Shown here piece after piece: positions 11,732-24,650 of a stretch of 64,000 bases of DNA. The translations under genes and the position numbers were made by a program. Location: contig CM043958.1 in assembly GCA_014529385.2 (NCBI GenBank), positions 83,765,525 to 83,829,524 of the forward strand, given 5' to 3'. Within the stretch, counting starts at the first letter, position 1; each line of letters starts with the position of its first letter. The notes below the pieces were generated by a model. That model searched no databases, had not been told where the DNA came from, and saw only the letters and a list, made by a program, of their open reading frames with translations. Source of the DNA: Adiantum capillus-veneris (Eukaryota; Streptophyta; Polypodiopsida; Polypodiales; Pteridaceae).

Positions 11732-14700
11732 TCATTCGGTGAGTGCACGAGAATAGACATGATTCTAGTAGCGCAACCTCGGCGGAGTGTGAGTGTGTGT
11801 GTGCCATTTACAGGTAGCAGGGGTATACAAGAAGACAATTTTTTTAAATTTATTTATTTTCTTTAAGAAAGGGGTCCCTTATGAGGGAAGGTTCCCATGG
11901 TGGAATACAGGAGTGTGTGTTTACATGCTTGTAACTCACTTATAAGCATCAAAGGCCTTGTTAATGACAAAATTTTGTGTGTTAGATAATAAATCAAAGT
12001 GGAACTAAGAGTTTTCAATGAGTCAACAAAGTCATTGGCCAAGAAGAAGTTATGAATGAAAATGCGGGTGTGAAAATTCCTTTATTAAAATATTTAAACC
12101 CAAAGTCTAGCCAAAATTTCACCGAGCTTCACGTCTTTCATCAATGATGGGCAAAAAAATGCATGCTGACAAATTTTTATCACAATTCTTTGTACCACTG
12201 TTTCGACACTAATCCATAATGCATGCACACACAAATTGGGAGCTCAGTTTAACCTCATTGTATCCTAGTGAAATCAACTTACACATTCAAATTCTACATT
12301 ATGTGCTCTAAACCTTGTCATTTCAAGCATAAATACCACTTGATTGCATGTCACACACAAAATACCACCAAGTTCAAATCAACCTAGCTAGTTTTTAAAT
12401 GGATTTTAATCATTGCAAAATCAATTGCTCATCTCCAATAGCTCAAGCCATCCAAACCCAATTGGATTTGTCATTTTGGTTTGTGAGGCTACACATGCTT
12501 GATTTTGGCATTGGCAAATGCACATATCATTAAAATTCTTACCATTTCGAATCAAATAGACATACACGACAATGGTATTACACAAATCATCCCCAATTGC
12601 ATATCAATTGAGTCATCAAGGATGCACACACCAATCTTTTGTTGGTCTATTAATCATCACAATTGGTGACCGAGACCAATCATTCGTCCCTCATTTGGAT
12701 ATCAAATGCCATTGAGTAGGCACACAAACCCAAATATAGACCAAAATTATAGGCAAAAAATCCATCAATTTGTCATTGTAATTCTCAAATTGCAAGCTCT
12801 ATCAAGCATAAACAAATACATACATGCTCAATTTCTCAAAATCAATCTTAATTCTCCCTAATCAAGCAATGCATACACTCCAAATTAAGCACAAAAAATC
12901 AAAATTTAGCTCAATCCGCAATGAAATTAGGCCTATCCCTAATGCTTACACACGCATTTTGTGCACAGTTTACAATCAAAAAGCATTTGGGTGTCCCAAT
13001 TGACCATCAATCATTAAATCAAGTGGTCTTCAATTGGGCACACACACTCAATCTCTGCCCAATTTTTTTTTGGCAAATATGCATATTCAATGATTGAATT
13101 AGCCTAACATACACATCACTTACATGATTGCATACTCATATATCATCAATTCCATCAATTTCTATGCATGCACACACTCAAGATTAGGTGCACACACACT
13201 TGAATTTTATGACAGTTTTTTCCCTCTTTGGTGCATTACACACACAATGATTTTTCCACACACATGAATTCTTGTTACAAATCAAGCTTAATCTTGACAC
13301 ACATATAATCGATTAGTCCAAATTGACCATCAATTTCATTGCAAAACAATCAAATTAGGCTCTCAAAGTATGTCAAATGATTTACACACCTAATTTTAGC
13401 ACTAATTTAGCAACACATTGCAATCAAATTAATCACCAAAATTGAATGGAGTAGGTCAATGCACTTACAATCGATTGCATCCAAGTTAATCCTTGCTCCA
13501 TGTGATGATTCCACCATGCACACACATGTGTGGCTCTTCCAATTTTAGCCCAAAAATTGACCATTGTAGGTCAAAAATCAAACACTCAAATCATCAAATT
13601 AGCCACAACTTAGCACAATTAACTTGATTAGAGTGATGTTCCACCTCTTATAAGGGGATTAATCATATATTACACATCAAATGTTAGTGTTAGGTTAACA
13701 AACTTAGTCAAAAATTAGTAAAACTTAGTATGGAATTAGTACAATTAACATGGAAATGAAGTGAAATTAGTAAGGATTAGTATGAAATAAGTAAAATTGG
13801 GGGTGGAATTGGGGGTTTGAGGTATTCATAACTCAAAAAATAGTTTTAATTACTTGCACACACATCATCAAATCAAACCAAAATTGAGTTAAACACACTC
13901 AAAACCAATGAAATTAGTAGTGAAAGTTACTCTATTCTAAACATCCTCTACTCCTAGCTTAGGTTATCGATCCCCAGAAATTGCCAAGTGTTGGAGGCAA
14001 TCATAGCATCACCTAATCAACCCAAGACCAATAGAATTATCAATCCTAGGATCGACAACCCGGCTAGGGCATGGAAGCATGAGCATCATTGGTTGTATTG
14101 AATGCGAGGATGCAAGAGAATGCTCTTCCAATGCAATAGAGATTAGCCATGAATCACTAAATCTAATCACACCATAATCATCAATCAAGCATCATCTACA
14201 CACATTAAGCCCACCAAAGTCCGACTTGCCATAGACTAGAATCTCAAAGCATACTGCTGACAAGCACACACTAATTGCATTGGTGTTGGCCTCTCCAATC
14301 ACCACATGCCAATCAAGGTACTTAATCAAAAGCTACACACTCAAGGTGAATGGTGCTTGATTTTCATTAAACCCATCCACACATGAGCAAACAACAGGGT
14401 ACATACTCTAATAACAAGATTAAGAACCTACTTAATCAACTAATTAGAGATGTTAAATATCACAAATTGAATGATCATAGAAGGATAGGAGTGGTCAATA
14501 AGCAAGAATTCATCACACACACTCAAATCTAGAATAATGAGAAGGTGAAACTACTTCATGACATAGTGGAATATAGAAGAATTAAGACTAATGAAGAAAG
14601 TAAAGATTAGATTAAGAAATTCTTCTCTAATTACTAAGGATTAGCACTAGCCTTCTAAGCATGGGCATTAAGCTCAAGGCTAGGCCATCCATAAAGTGAG

Positions 14701-14970
14701 CACACAAGAGTGAGCTCTCAAGAGTGAATACTCAAGAATGGATCCTCAAGAACGAAGCCTCTTTGCATAAAGGTTTTTTTTTATAAAGGCTTGCACCAAA
14801 TTCTTTCTACTATGGGATTAAGTTTGAGCCCTCTAGCTAGAATATACAATTTGAAACTCCCAATGAGCCAAAGACTTTATACAATGTGAATAGGAAATAT
14901 TGTGCACATCCATAGCACATCCCTTGCTTTATGCATAATTGGTGTCGCATGTGTTAGCCACTGCTAACAA
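10641..14970. other. non-coding stretch; G-poor plus strand from about 12.1 to 14.7 kb
   Basis: No coding region is supported. A (TG)n tract lies at 11701-11729. From about 12100 to 14700 the plus strand is rich in A, C and T and poor in G. It is full of short recurrent words such as cacacac, caattg, atcaaatt and attag, without a clear period. This looks like decayed retroelement non-coding sequence, but no LTR pair was found. Confidence 0.5.

Positions 14971-15051
<81 letters not shown>
14971..15051. repeat. compound (TG)n(GA)n microsatellite
   Basis: TG dinucleotides (14971-14992) switch to GA dinucleotides up to 15051. Confidence 0.96.
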
Positions 15052-15054
<3 letters not shown>

Positions 15055-15351
15055 GACATATGGACTCCTCGATAGTTGTCCAACTAGCTAGGGAGCCCAA
15101 GAGGGTTGGTTGACTTGAGGTAGGGTATTCAACACTTGTAGAGAGACCATTGATCGAGCTGTGGGAAATGCTTGCCAAATTGAATGAGAGTTTAAGGGAA
15201 TTAGATTTTTTGTGATTACAACCACTGGCATATTGAGGCAAGTAGAGAATTCTAAGGCTTGAATTCATGAAAAAATTTTCAGTACTGACAAAAGGAAAAC
15301 TAAGTCTAGCAGCAGATTGTTTGTGTTTTTGTCAGTGTTATTTCTTTTGCT

Positions 15352-16623
15352 ATGAGGGTCGATGTAGGTAAGGTGCCTACGCCTAACAAGACTCTGACCA
15401 TTGAGTTAAAAGAGGTGCTTGATCAGGGGAAACAATATGAGAAATCAGATGTTCCTACATCATTATTAGAGAAAGTAAATACTTTTCAGGAATTTCTTAC
15501 AGCTGGTTACTCTGAAGAAGAAGCTAGGAAAGTTTTGGTCAATCCTGATGATAATAGGTAACTTGTTCATTGAGCTAGATGTGGAAGCTCAAACTCCTAG
15601 TAAAGTGATTGGGAAAACTTTCTCAAAACCTAAGAAAAGGAGGTGGGATGGTACTATCTAGGATGTATCTAAATCATTGGATTTTTTTGAAGTAGGGCCA
15701 AGTTCTTCAAAAACAGCTATTTTTGATGTACTTACAACTATCAAAATGTTACAAGCTTTGCAGGGTTTTGTTACTCACCAACAATAGCAAATGGAAGAGC
15801 AACTACAGAAGAAAATGGATTTAGTAGAGGCCTTGAAACTAGAGTTGGAGGAGGTGAAGGGGACACATCAGAAAGAATTGCAGAGTCAATTGCAACTACA
15901 TCAGTATGAAGTGGAAAAAGTAAAGATGTCCTTGGGTATGTTTAAGGATTGGACCAAGGAATTGCAAGGCAAGGTGAATATTAAGTTAGAACAGATTGTT
16001 GTGAGAAATACAGAATTACAAGTTGAGAATGAGATGTTGCAGTAGAGGTTAAAGCCTTTGGAGAAATTGGAGAAACAGGTTTTAGCTCATGAAGAGATTA
16101 CTATCACTGGAGTTCTTATGGATGAAGGGGATTTGAATGTGGTGAGACAATAGCTAGTGGAAGGAGTGTAAGATTTCTGGAAAGGTATGAGGGAGAGATT
16201 GAATTCTATAGTCAAATGTCCCTATGAGGTTGTAAAAAATGGTTTTTTGTGAGTACTTATGAAGATGATTTGTTACAAGAGATAGAGAAATTGAAGAAGG
16301 AGAAAGACCTTTGTTTACAACAGCTTGATGAATACAAAATGCACGGTTTGCACAGGGATGAAGCACAATTAATGAAATCAGATTCCGAGCAGAGGGAATC
16401 GGTTGATGTGTCTATCCAAACTTTGGAGACATATGATAAAGTTCAGAAGTCAAGCGCTGATGAGGATTCAATGGAGGCTGAACCTGAGCAGGTGTTTGAA
16501 GTTGTTCAAAATGTTGAAATACAAGATATGACTGAGGTGTTGAAAGATCATGCTATGATGGAATCAGAATCTGAAATTCTGTCTAAAGATGTTGTTAAAG
16601 AAGATTTCTACAGTCTAGGGTAG
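15352..16623 (+). pseudogene. partial, diverged relative of the coiled-coil retroelement ORF
   Basis: The first open segment contains FQEFLTAGYSEEEARKVLV, which parallels FLDLLAAGYTREEAATVAF (residues 495-513) of the intact ORF at 32185-35619. It is followed by a basic patch (KPKKRRWDG) and a stretch IFDVLTTIKMLQALQ, comparable to WDVVMTMLAGIRAQS. Next come two coiled-coil-like segments (15791-16045 and 16249-16623) rich in Glu, Lys, Leu and Gln. Several in-frame stops interrupt it. The N- and C-terminal globular domains of the family were not recognised, so this is a fragment or a shorter lineage. The ATG at 15352 follows a T-rich leader. Homology rests on short motifs and order and is moderately certain. 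Confidence 0.5.
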
Positions 16624-16869
16624 TCTAAGCTCAATTATTTTTGTCTATTTCTTTTTTATCAAGGATATATGGATTCGAGTCGGATTTCTCAGAAATCCAC
16701 CACCGGGACGTGCCATGTGTTGACTTCCTAGGATGACCTCTGCTCACCCTCACATGTGGCCTTCGGTACAAACGCCGCAGACAAGCAAATATGTAAGCTT
16801 TGTTGTGCGAAGTACATGGTGGTGGAGGCATATGATTTGTGATGTCCGTGAGCACCATGACAGTTGTTG

Positions 16870-17048
16870 CGTGAGGAAGAAAAGAATGAAAAGAGAGATG
16901 GGGAGGGAGAGGGAGGAACATGGGAGGAGAGGGGGGGAGAGGGAGAGAGAGGGGAGGAGGAGGAGAGAAGGGGGAAGGGAGGGAGATAGGAGGGAGGAGG
17001 AGGAGAGATCAAAGGTTTTTTTTTTCTTTGGGGGGGGGGGGGGGGGGG
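16870..17048. repeat. polypurine tract ending in a 19-base G run
   Basis: From 16870 to 17010 the plus strand is almost only G and A, with many GGG groups. After a T run, a 19-base G run occupies 17030-17048. The sequence is suited to G-quadruplex or triplex structures; this follows from composition only. Confidence 0.85.
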
Positions 17049-17631
17049 AATTTTTTGAAGAAGTGGATTTTCAGTGCTTGTAGGTTTTAAAAAAGGTCAA
17101 AAAATATTTTTTTGATATGTATATATGTTGGGGGGAGTTTTAAGTCAGAAATAAGTAAAAATAACTTAAAAAATAAAATTCAAATTTTGGCTCTTAGTGA
17201 CCCACGTTTTTGTTGATGTGGCCACACTCCTTTACTCCCTTCACTTTCTAAAAGCTAGAGAGAGAAAGTGACCTCTTAGGTCCACATCCTACATGTGTCT
17301 AAAAAAAGGCTAGAAAAGCCTACTCGAAACTAGCTTCTTGAATTCCCTTGTCCCCTTAACCCTACATAACATTAGTCTTAATCCCTAGAATTTAGGATTC
17401 CTTACAAGGCCCATGCAAAGTCCATATTTCTCCGAATGGGTCAAAATTTACAGGGAACAAACTATTTGGTGAGGGCGATTACCTTTGAACTATTTGGTGA
17501 GGGTTATTTTATGGCACACTGATAATGTTTGTATTAAATCAAAATAGAATAAAACTCCTCAAAATTTTCCGCTTCTATTAAAAAAGATACTTGAAATATA
17601 CATCTAAAAAAGCAATCCTCAAATAGATTTG

Positions 17632-20600
17632 TTATGAATAGTTCATTACATTGCTATGACTAGAGGAATATAAAAGTAGCATTTTGACTCTAGAAGCATT
17701 GATGCCTAGAATTTGTTCCCCATTTTCACGGGTAAGTGTAAAGCAATACTGAACATCCTCTGAACAACTAGATTGACAAGCAGAGATAGTCCCCATAAAA
17801 CTCTGAGCTTCATTACAAACGCGAATCACTTGACCCACTAGAGTTTGTATGACATTTTCTCTGATGTGCATAGGCTTCATTGGGAGGAGAGCATGGCACG
17901 TCTGGCACGTGGGTGTGATTCGGGAATCCACTAGCAAGGTTTTGGTGCAACAATGTGGGCACCAAATACAGGGTCGTTTATCAAAACAGACACAAGATCT
18001 ACCCCTTTGGTGCTTATGTCTATGTTGGACTGTTTGGCGTAGTGGTTTGGAAGGTTGGCTAGTTCCATCGACATCTATGCTTTGTTGTTCTTCATTTGTG
18101 CAAAGTAGTGGTACACCATGACCAAGCCAAGTTCTATAATGTGGGCATGGATTTGTCTAATACTTCCTCTGGCAGGGAGTTCAATCTTCGTAGGGATCAC
18201 ATATATTGAGAATATCCCTTTAATTTTTTGCAACTGTTGCGATGACTTTCAATATCTTTCGGGTCCGTGCAATACACCTCTTTCTGCATAATTGATAGTG
18301 CACCCTTGAGGTGGTTGATGAGATCCACCACATCATCGTCTCTCTCTTGTATATCATTGTCGCCATCCAGCGCTTCAAAATCACAATGCATGGAGTCTTT
18401 TTAGATATTGGATGTGTCTTCATGTGTACCGTGTAGAAATTCTTTCAAATGTGGAAAGTGGGTCAACACCATCATTCAAACACCATTAAGATGCTTACAC
18501 TGGTTGTTCCAATCCGGACAATCACAATAATTGCTTTGCAAGCTGACATGATACCATATACTCTTATTTGTGGTACTTTGAATCTTGAAGAGAAGTGACC
18601 CTTTATTTATAATCCTAAAGGTAGATGGTGTGGTTTTGAAACCTTTGCAAGATTCTCTCCCCTTCATGCATTTTTGTAGTTTGCATCTTTGTCCCTCCGC
18701 CCCGAACGCCATTTCGCCTAGAGTTAGCTACCATGCAAACCATGAATTAGACATGAATCCAAACCTTCAACATATAATTTGTGGCAACAAAGAAAGAGAA
18801 AAAATACCTATTTCTTGCTTTTGTTGAAAGAACCTCAAAAGGGTACCACCGATGTGACTTCCAGACTTCAAATCACCCACAAGCGCATGCAAGAGATCCA
18901 AGATAGATGTTGACAGGCACACTAGTATGTCAATTTGTTGGTCAATCGGATGTAGTCTGATAGTCAGTCAGATATGCTTTGTCGGATTGTAATAGATTGG
19001 ATTATGGTCAGTCGGATTGTAGTAAATTGGATATTTAACAATTAGTTGTATTCCAAGACTGAGGTTGTTATAACCATATTCAGGTGAAGCAAGCTTATAA
19101 GCTCACTCTGCGCATGTATGAATCCGACTGAAATGGGTTGAGGTTGTAGTTCTTTTCTTGATGAATATAGTGGATCTCAGTTTTGTTTCTGAGTTATGTT
19201 CTTGCTCTATTATATTTCTTATGTTTATCACTTGCTGTGTCTGAATGTAGTTTTGAGTTATGTGAGGTCAAGGGTAGTATTTCAATTCAGTTTTCTCTGT
19301 GTTGATGAACCAGAACAATAGATCAACTAATCCGAGCATCTAAAATAGTATATTAATATATTACCATAAGCGCTCCACCAAGTCGTGGTGTCAACATTGC
19401 CATGTCTAAACATTCGTCCAAACCTTGGCCATCGGGTTCTCCACATGCAACCCCCCCCCACACCATTCATTAGTGACATAACAAACTATATTTGGGTATG
19501 GTGAATACCTCACCAAAATCTCTTGAAATATTTCTTCAAACTCCAATTCTGTCGCACAATGCATTAAGTTTGACAAATCAGTATAAACATCGTCCCTTAA
19601 CTCCTTTGGAACCTACATTTCAAAACAAACATGCATATGTTGAAATCACTTTTCTTGCTAGATCAAATAGTTACAATTAAGTAGCTTAGCAGTATAATAC
19701 ATGAGGTAGGAGATTCTCCACCCATGCCTTTTTGGTATGGGACCAACAAAGTAGAACACGACACGCAACTTGATACTTAATTTGTTTTGCTGGCATCAAT
19801 ACTCCAACTATGCGGGTCTTCATCCACGACCTTTGATATAGCCTCTAGCTCTTGTTGTGACTTATCAATCACAATAGGGGACATGGACAAATGTGGCCCA
19901 TCCTCTCAAATTAAAGACTACAGTATGTGTCAACTTTAAAGAAATGATGTCATGATGACAGCTAGGATCCATCGTACACAACATGAACCAAATTGGTAGG
20001 CCAACATTTTGTTGCTTTGGCAACACTGCAGCATACAATGGTAAACCATATATGTTTTTTTATTATGTGCTATCAATAGTCCATGAGTTATTTATAGAGA
20101 AATGCTTTGGCCGTTTGTAGCATCCAGTCATCTTGAATGATCAAGATAACAAGCTTATCTTTGTCATTAACTGCTTTTGGAATGTATGGTTGGCAATAAG
20201 CCACCTACATAAAAATTTGAATGTAAGAAGAAAAGAAATTTGAATTACTCTCTGTGACTTCTGACAGATTTATTACCTTGTTGGTTTTGTACAACTTCAT
20301 AGCCTCCGCATACATAGAAACCCAATCATCATCTGATACGTGGCCTATATCAACTTGATCACTTAGAGGGTATCTTTTGTAAAAATCAATTAATTAAATA
20401 AACAAGTAAAAGTGCTACCTCGATAACGCATTTGATAAGACAAGATATTGGTTTCATGCGGTATCATAATAGATGGTATAGTTAAGAAGGGAGGCTCGCG
20501 GCATGTGAAATATTTCTTTTGACAATGACATGGAAGCAACATATCGAGCATTCCCGACATCAAAGAGGTCTTCCATGCAACACTCAATTACGGATGGCTG

Positions 20601-21470
20601 GACGGGCAAGTGACATATATCACTTCTTGAACGTGGGACATGACCACATTGACTAGTGTTAAGATAAATATGAACATCACTACTCCATCGATAGTTATCA
20701 CTTGTATTTTAAACGAACAACCACATTTCTTTCATGTCCTTGTTCTCTTTTTATCTCCCATTCGTTTAATCGCACCACCTCGATGAAATATATAATCAGT
20801 CACAATTTTTAATGTCCATTTTTTTTGGAAGAGTGGACCGTCACTAGCCTTGTCTTGTGCTCGATCCTGATGGTCTTTAGGTGCCTCTCTACATCGGACA
20901 TGTTTGTAGTAATCATATTTGGAGGCTCTTTATTCAAGTCCATTCTTTGATGCCATGATCTTGAATGAGAAGAGTTAGTTGCATTGCTACACCCATAAGC
21001 ATTTATGCACTCTTTGATGTATATGGTAGATATACCATGCTTCTCAACATCAATGCACCATTTGAATCGATTGCATTTAGGGTTTTATTAAACCCTTTTT
21101 TTTTAATCCTTCAACAATGTGGGAAACTTTAACAATATCCTCCCAATCTTCAACACATGGAACTCTCACCGTTGGCGAATCTCTCAAATATAAACAAAGT
21201 CTTTCATCCTCTTCACGTCCAACATGAAGCTCATTCTTCATCTTGGACCACTTGTTCAAATTCAACATGTCTCTAGAGTCATAGGTAAAAAAATGTTTTG
21301 GACATATAAAGATTTGGATCCGGAAATACCTTAACCATTTGATCATCAAGAGGCCCGTTTTCTCCAAGAACATCACCTTCTTCATGGAGTACCTTGAAGT
21401 CATCATCAATATTTTCACTACTCGCATTGCTTGAATCCTCATCAAAGAACTCTTCAACCATATGATCACC
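17632..21470 (-). pseudogene. decayed MULE-type transposase with SWIM zinc finger
   Basis: Read right to left. An acidic N-terminal part lies at 21470-21077 (EEFFDEDSSNASSENIDDDF, then VPCVEDWEDIVKVSHIVEGL). The catalytic core is near 20110-19950 and reads SWTIDST, two stops, KNIYGLPLYAAVLPKQ, GLPIWFMLC. That matches the first part of the MULE DDE domain, where the Asp of IDST would be the first catalytic residue. A SWIM motif lies at about 18560-18480 (CDCPDWNNQCKH, pattern CxCx7CxH). A Cys-rich end follows at about 18000-17870 (CIWCPHC, CQTCHAL). The frame changes several times and has stops, and a solo LTR at 18908-19317 sits between core and SWIM. Mutator-like transposases move DNA by cut-and-paste; FAR1-like host genes share the domains. 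No terminal inverted repeats were identified. Confidence 0.62.
18908..19317 (-). repeat. solo LTR of a retrotransposon, 410 bp, with ATAGA target-site duplication
   Basis: On the plus strand it begins TGTTGACAGG and ends CCAGAACA, giving TG...CA ends with a TGTT/AACA inverted terminus. It is flanked directly by ATAGA at 18903-18907 and again at 19318-19322. There is no internal region, so it is a recombined solo LTR. A related sequence lies in opposite orientation at 22749-23146. The LTR orientation is set to minus because that copy reads the other way and begins like its end; polarity is uncertain. Confidence 0.85.
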
Positions 21471-21559
21471 TTTTACGTTTTCTTGATCCCAATCCATCAT
21501 TTGGTTGTGATTGAGGGTGTTGGATGAGAAAGCACACTTTTTTGTGTGCGTGGGTGTGA

Positions 21560-21674
<115 letters not shown>

Positions 21675-22050
21675 TTTTCTCTTGTGTGTGTCGAGATTAC
21701 ACACAACGTGCCAAGATTACATACAGTGTGAATAGATCATTATGATGTGGACCACCTCTGAGTCTCTTTAAAGTAGGAAGAGTGAATGTTGCACATACTT
21801 AAGCGAACATAAATGAAGGAATCTAATTTAAGCATGACTTTAATGCACAAATAAAAGATGCTGTCGAAAGTTAAGAGGTGTCAAGATTACTTTCTGTAAC
21901 GAGATTACTATTCCACGACACGAAAAAGATACGCGGTCCTCGTTGAATCTTGATCCAACTTTTCACTCCCACCCTTGATCCCTTCGCTATGACCCCGTGT
22001 CACATATAGACGAGGCATTGCCATGGCTCACTACACAACAACCTCCATTA

Positions 22051-22188
<138 letters not shown>

Positions 22189-22567
22189 GCAAATGCATGT
22201 ACCAAAGCAAGGTAAGGCTGTTAGAAGAAGAGGTGATGGTGGGTTATTTTCTATCCCACCTCCCTTAGGATTTAGAAAATTTTCATCTTTCCCCTCAAGC
22301 CCAAAAATGGTCACACCATATTGTATTATATATGCCACGTTCAGGCGAGCCCAACAAAAATGCAAATGCTTTTTGCTGCCTCCGCATGCCTTGTTCACAT
22401 AGGGTGGAGGTAGTACTTCATGTTTAAAATGGAAGGAATGCAAAGCCACTGACGGGCAGTAGCCTACTGGTTTCTCTACTGGCTACAGGGGCCGCGTTTT
22501 GAGCTCGAGCTTCACTACCCACGTTTCACATTGCTTAAGGTAGTGGTAGTGTTCCTCTTCCAGGGCG

Positions 22568-22568
<1 letters not shown>

Positions 22569-22611
<43 letters not shown>
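22569..22611. repeat. poly-G homopolymer, 43 bases
   Basis: A continuous G run between cagggcgc and tgtcacccg. Its length in the assembly may be unreliable because such runs are hard to sequence. Confidence 0.9.
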
Positions 22612-22612
<1 letters not shown>

Positions 22613-22748
22613 GTCACCCGACTTTGGGTGAGTCCGAAAATGGAATACCTTTTTGTTTCCCAATGTGCACATGCCAACATAGACCCTCGCACCTGCCCCT
22701 CTCTCTTCCACCGCCTTGTCTGAACCGAGCCATAGATGTAATGATGCA

Positions 22749-23146
22749 AGTTGTGGTTCATCACCATAGACAAAATTGAACTCAAATACTACCCTTGACC
22801 TCACATAACTCAAAAGTACATTCAGATACAACAAGTGATATATAGAAGAAATATAATAGAGTAAGAATATAACTTAGAACAAAACTCAGATCCACTATAT
22901 TCATCAAGAAAAGAACTACAACCTCAACCCATTTCAGTCGGTTTCATACATGCATAGAGTGAGCTTATAAGCTTGCTTCACCTGAATATGGTTATAACAA
23001 CCTCAGTCTTGGAATACAACTAACTGTTAAATATCCATTTTACTACAATCCGACTGACCATAATCTGATCTATTACAATCCGACAAAGCATATCCGATTG
23101 ACTATCAGACTACATCCGATTGACCAACAAATTGACATACTAGTTT
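22749..23146 (+). repeat. diverged LTR copy inverted relative to the 18908 solo LTR
   Basis: Reverse-complementing this segment aligns with 18908-19317 over nearly all its length. Shared blocks include gaggtcaagggtagtatt, ggttgttataaccatattc and actagtatgtcaatttg. The outer ends are diverged and no target-site duplication was found, so exact limits are approximate. With the other copy it forms a pair of inverted repeats about 3.4 kb apart. Confidence 0.75.
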
Positions 23147-23159
23147 TCGTGCACCACGC

Positions 23160-24650
23160 TTGACATACATACAGACTAATGTGTTGGCCAAGTATGTGTT
23201 ATTTTCATGTAACCCACTATCGCAATATCAGCATGGATCCTGCTAACTTGGTTCAAATCCTTGTTCTTAGCACCGTCTTTAAGTGAGATCACAAAAGAAA
23301 GAGTCATCTCTTCCTCTTGATGTTTGCTTGTGTAGAGGATATTGCTCTCCCTTGTGAAAATGAAGTGAGTGCTACATAGAGAGAATAGAGTGTGTGTGTG
23401 CGGGGGGGGGGGGGGGGGGGGGGGTGTGTGCTGTTGTGTGTGTGGAGTGTCTGTGTGGATACAAAGAGTGCTTTATGAAGTATATCACATCTGGAATACA
23501 TGTCAACCAAGGCAGTTCCAAGTACAATGTTTCTTTCTACAGCCCCTGGCTAACAATATCAACATGAATTTCTTTGCCCATATCAACATCTTGCCTAATG
23601 CCATATGCCTTTAAGATACAAGAGTACACAATTGAATTTGGATAGATGCCCTCTCTTTGCATCTGCTAAAAACAGCCCAGAGCTTCTTGGCCCTACCTCT
23701 GTTGAGCATATCTCACGATTAATGCATTCCAATAGACTACATTCCAGACAGCAATCATTTTTTGTGCTTTATAAAGTACACCACATTTGGCATACATGTC
23801 AAGCAAGGCAGTGCTAAGCACGAAGTTTGCTGTCAAATCCCCTGAATAACAATATCATCGTGAACTCTTTTGCCCATCTTGCATGATGTCAGATGCCTTC
23901 AAGATGTACGTGTAGGTGATTGAATTTGCTCTGTCTGCATCTGCTAAAAACAGCCCAGACTTACTTGGCTCTGCATGCCTTCAAGATGCACGCGTAGGTG
24001 ATTTCATCTAGACAAAGTCATCACTTTGCATCTGCTGAAAACAACCTAGAGCTTATTGTCCCTACTCCTATTGTGGGTATCGCGCAATCAGTGCATTCCA
24101 AGAGACGCCATTTCAAACAGTAAGCTCCTCAAGGTGCTTTTGAAGTGCACAACATTTGGCATACATATTGAGCAACAGCTTGTCAAGGACTTGTTGCACT
24201 CAAACAAGTAGACCACACTTGACATACATAGTGACTAATGTGTTGGCTAAGTATTTGTTATTTTCAAGTAACCCACTATCACAAATGTATCCTGCTGCCT
24301 TGGTAAGATTTTTTGCTTGCTGCCTTGGTAAGATTTATGGCCCTGCTCCTGTTGTGCAATCAATGCATTCCAAGTGACCACAACATTCCGGACAAGAAGC
24401 TCCTCAAGCACTTTCTATGCTTTTTGAAGTGCACCACATTCGACATACACATCGACCACACACAGGCAAGGCAATGGGAAGCACAAAGTTTTCTGTCAAT
24501 AACCCCTAATAACAAATGAATCTGCTAAAAATAGCCTGGAGCTAAGATGCACGTAAAGGTGATTTCATTTGGACAAAGGCCATCACTTTTCATTTGCTGA
24601 AAACAGCCTAGAGCTTTTTGTCCTCGCTCCTGTTGTGGGTGTCATAAAAT
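23160..24650 (-). pseudogene. decayed PPR (pentatricopeptide repeat) gene fragments
   Basis: Minus-strand reading gives repeated PPR signatures broken by stops and frameshifts: ALVDMYSRC near 23490, STALLDMYAKCGV near 23800, LLNMYAKCCAL near 24160, and LANTLVTMYVKCGLL near 24240. Linker-type segments VSWNALIARYPQ and ALGCFQQMQSDDF lie near 24040-24110, and repeated SGLFLADAD and ITYTYILKA lie near 23930. These are the A- and B-helix signatures of plant PLS-class PPR proteins, which bind organelle RNA. The segments are repeated and scrambled at a few-hundred-base scale, so this is a mosaic of duplicated PPR fragments and not a single gene. A 23-base G run interrupts it at 23402-23424. Confidence 0.7.
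23402..23424. repeat. poly-G homopolymer, 23 bases
   Basis: A continuous G run flanked on both sides by TG-rich sequence. Confidence 0.92.

Noticed and set aside
22483-22834. Poly-Pro / poly-Gly reading frames
   Set aside because: They are translations of the 43-base G run.
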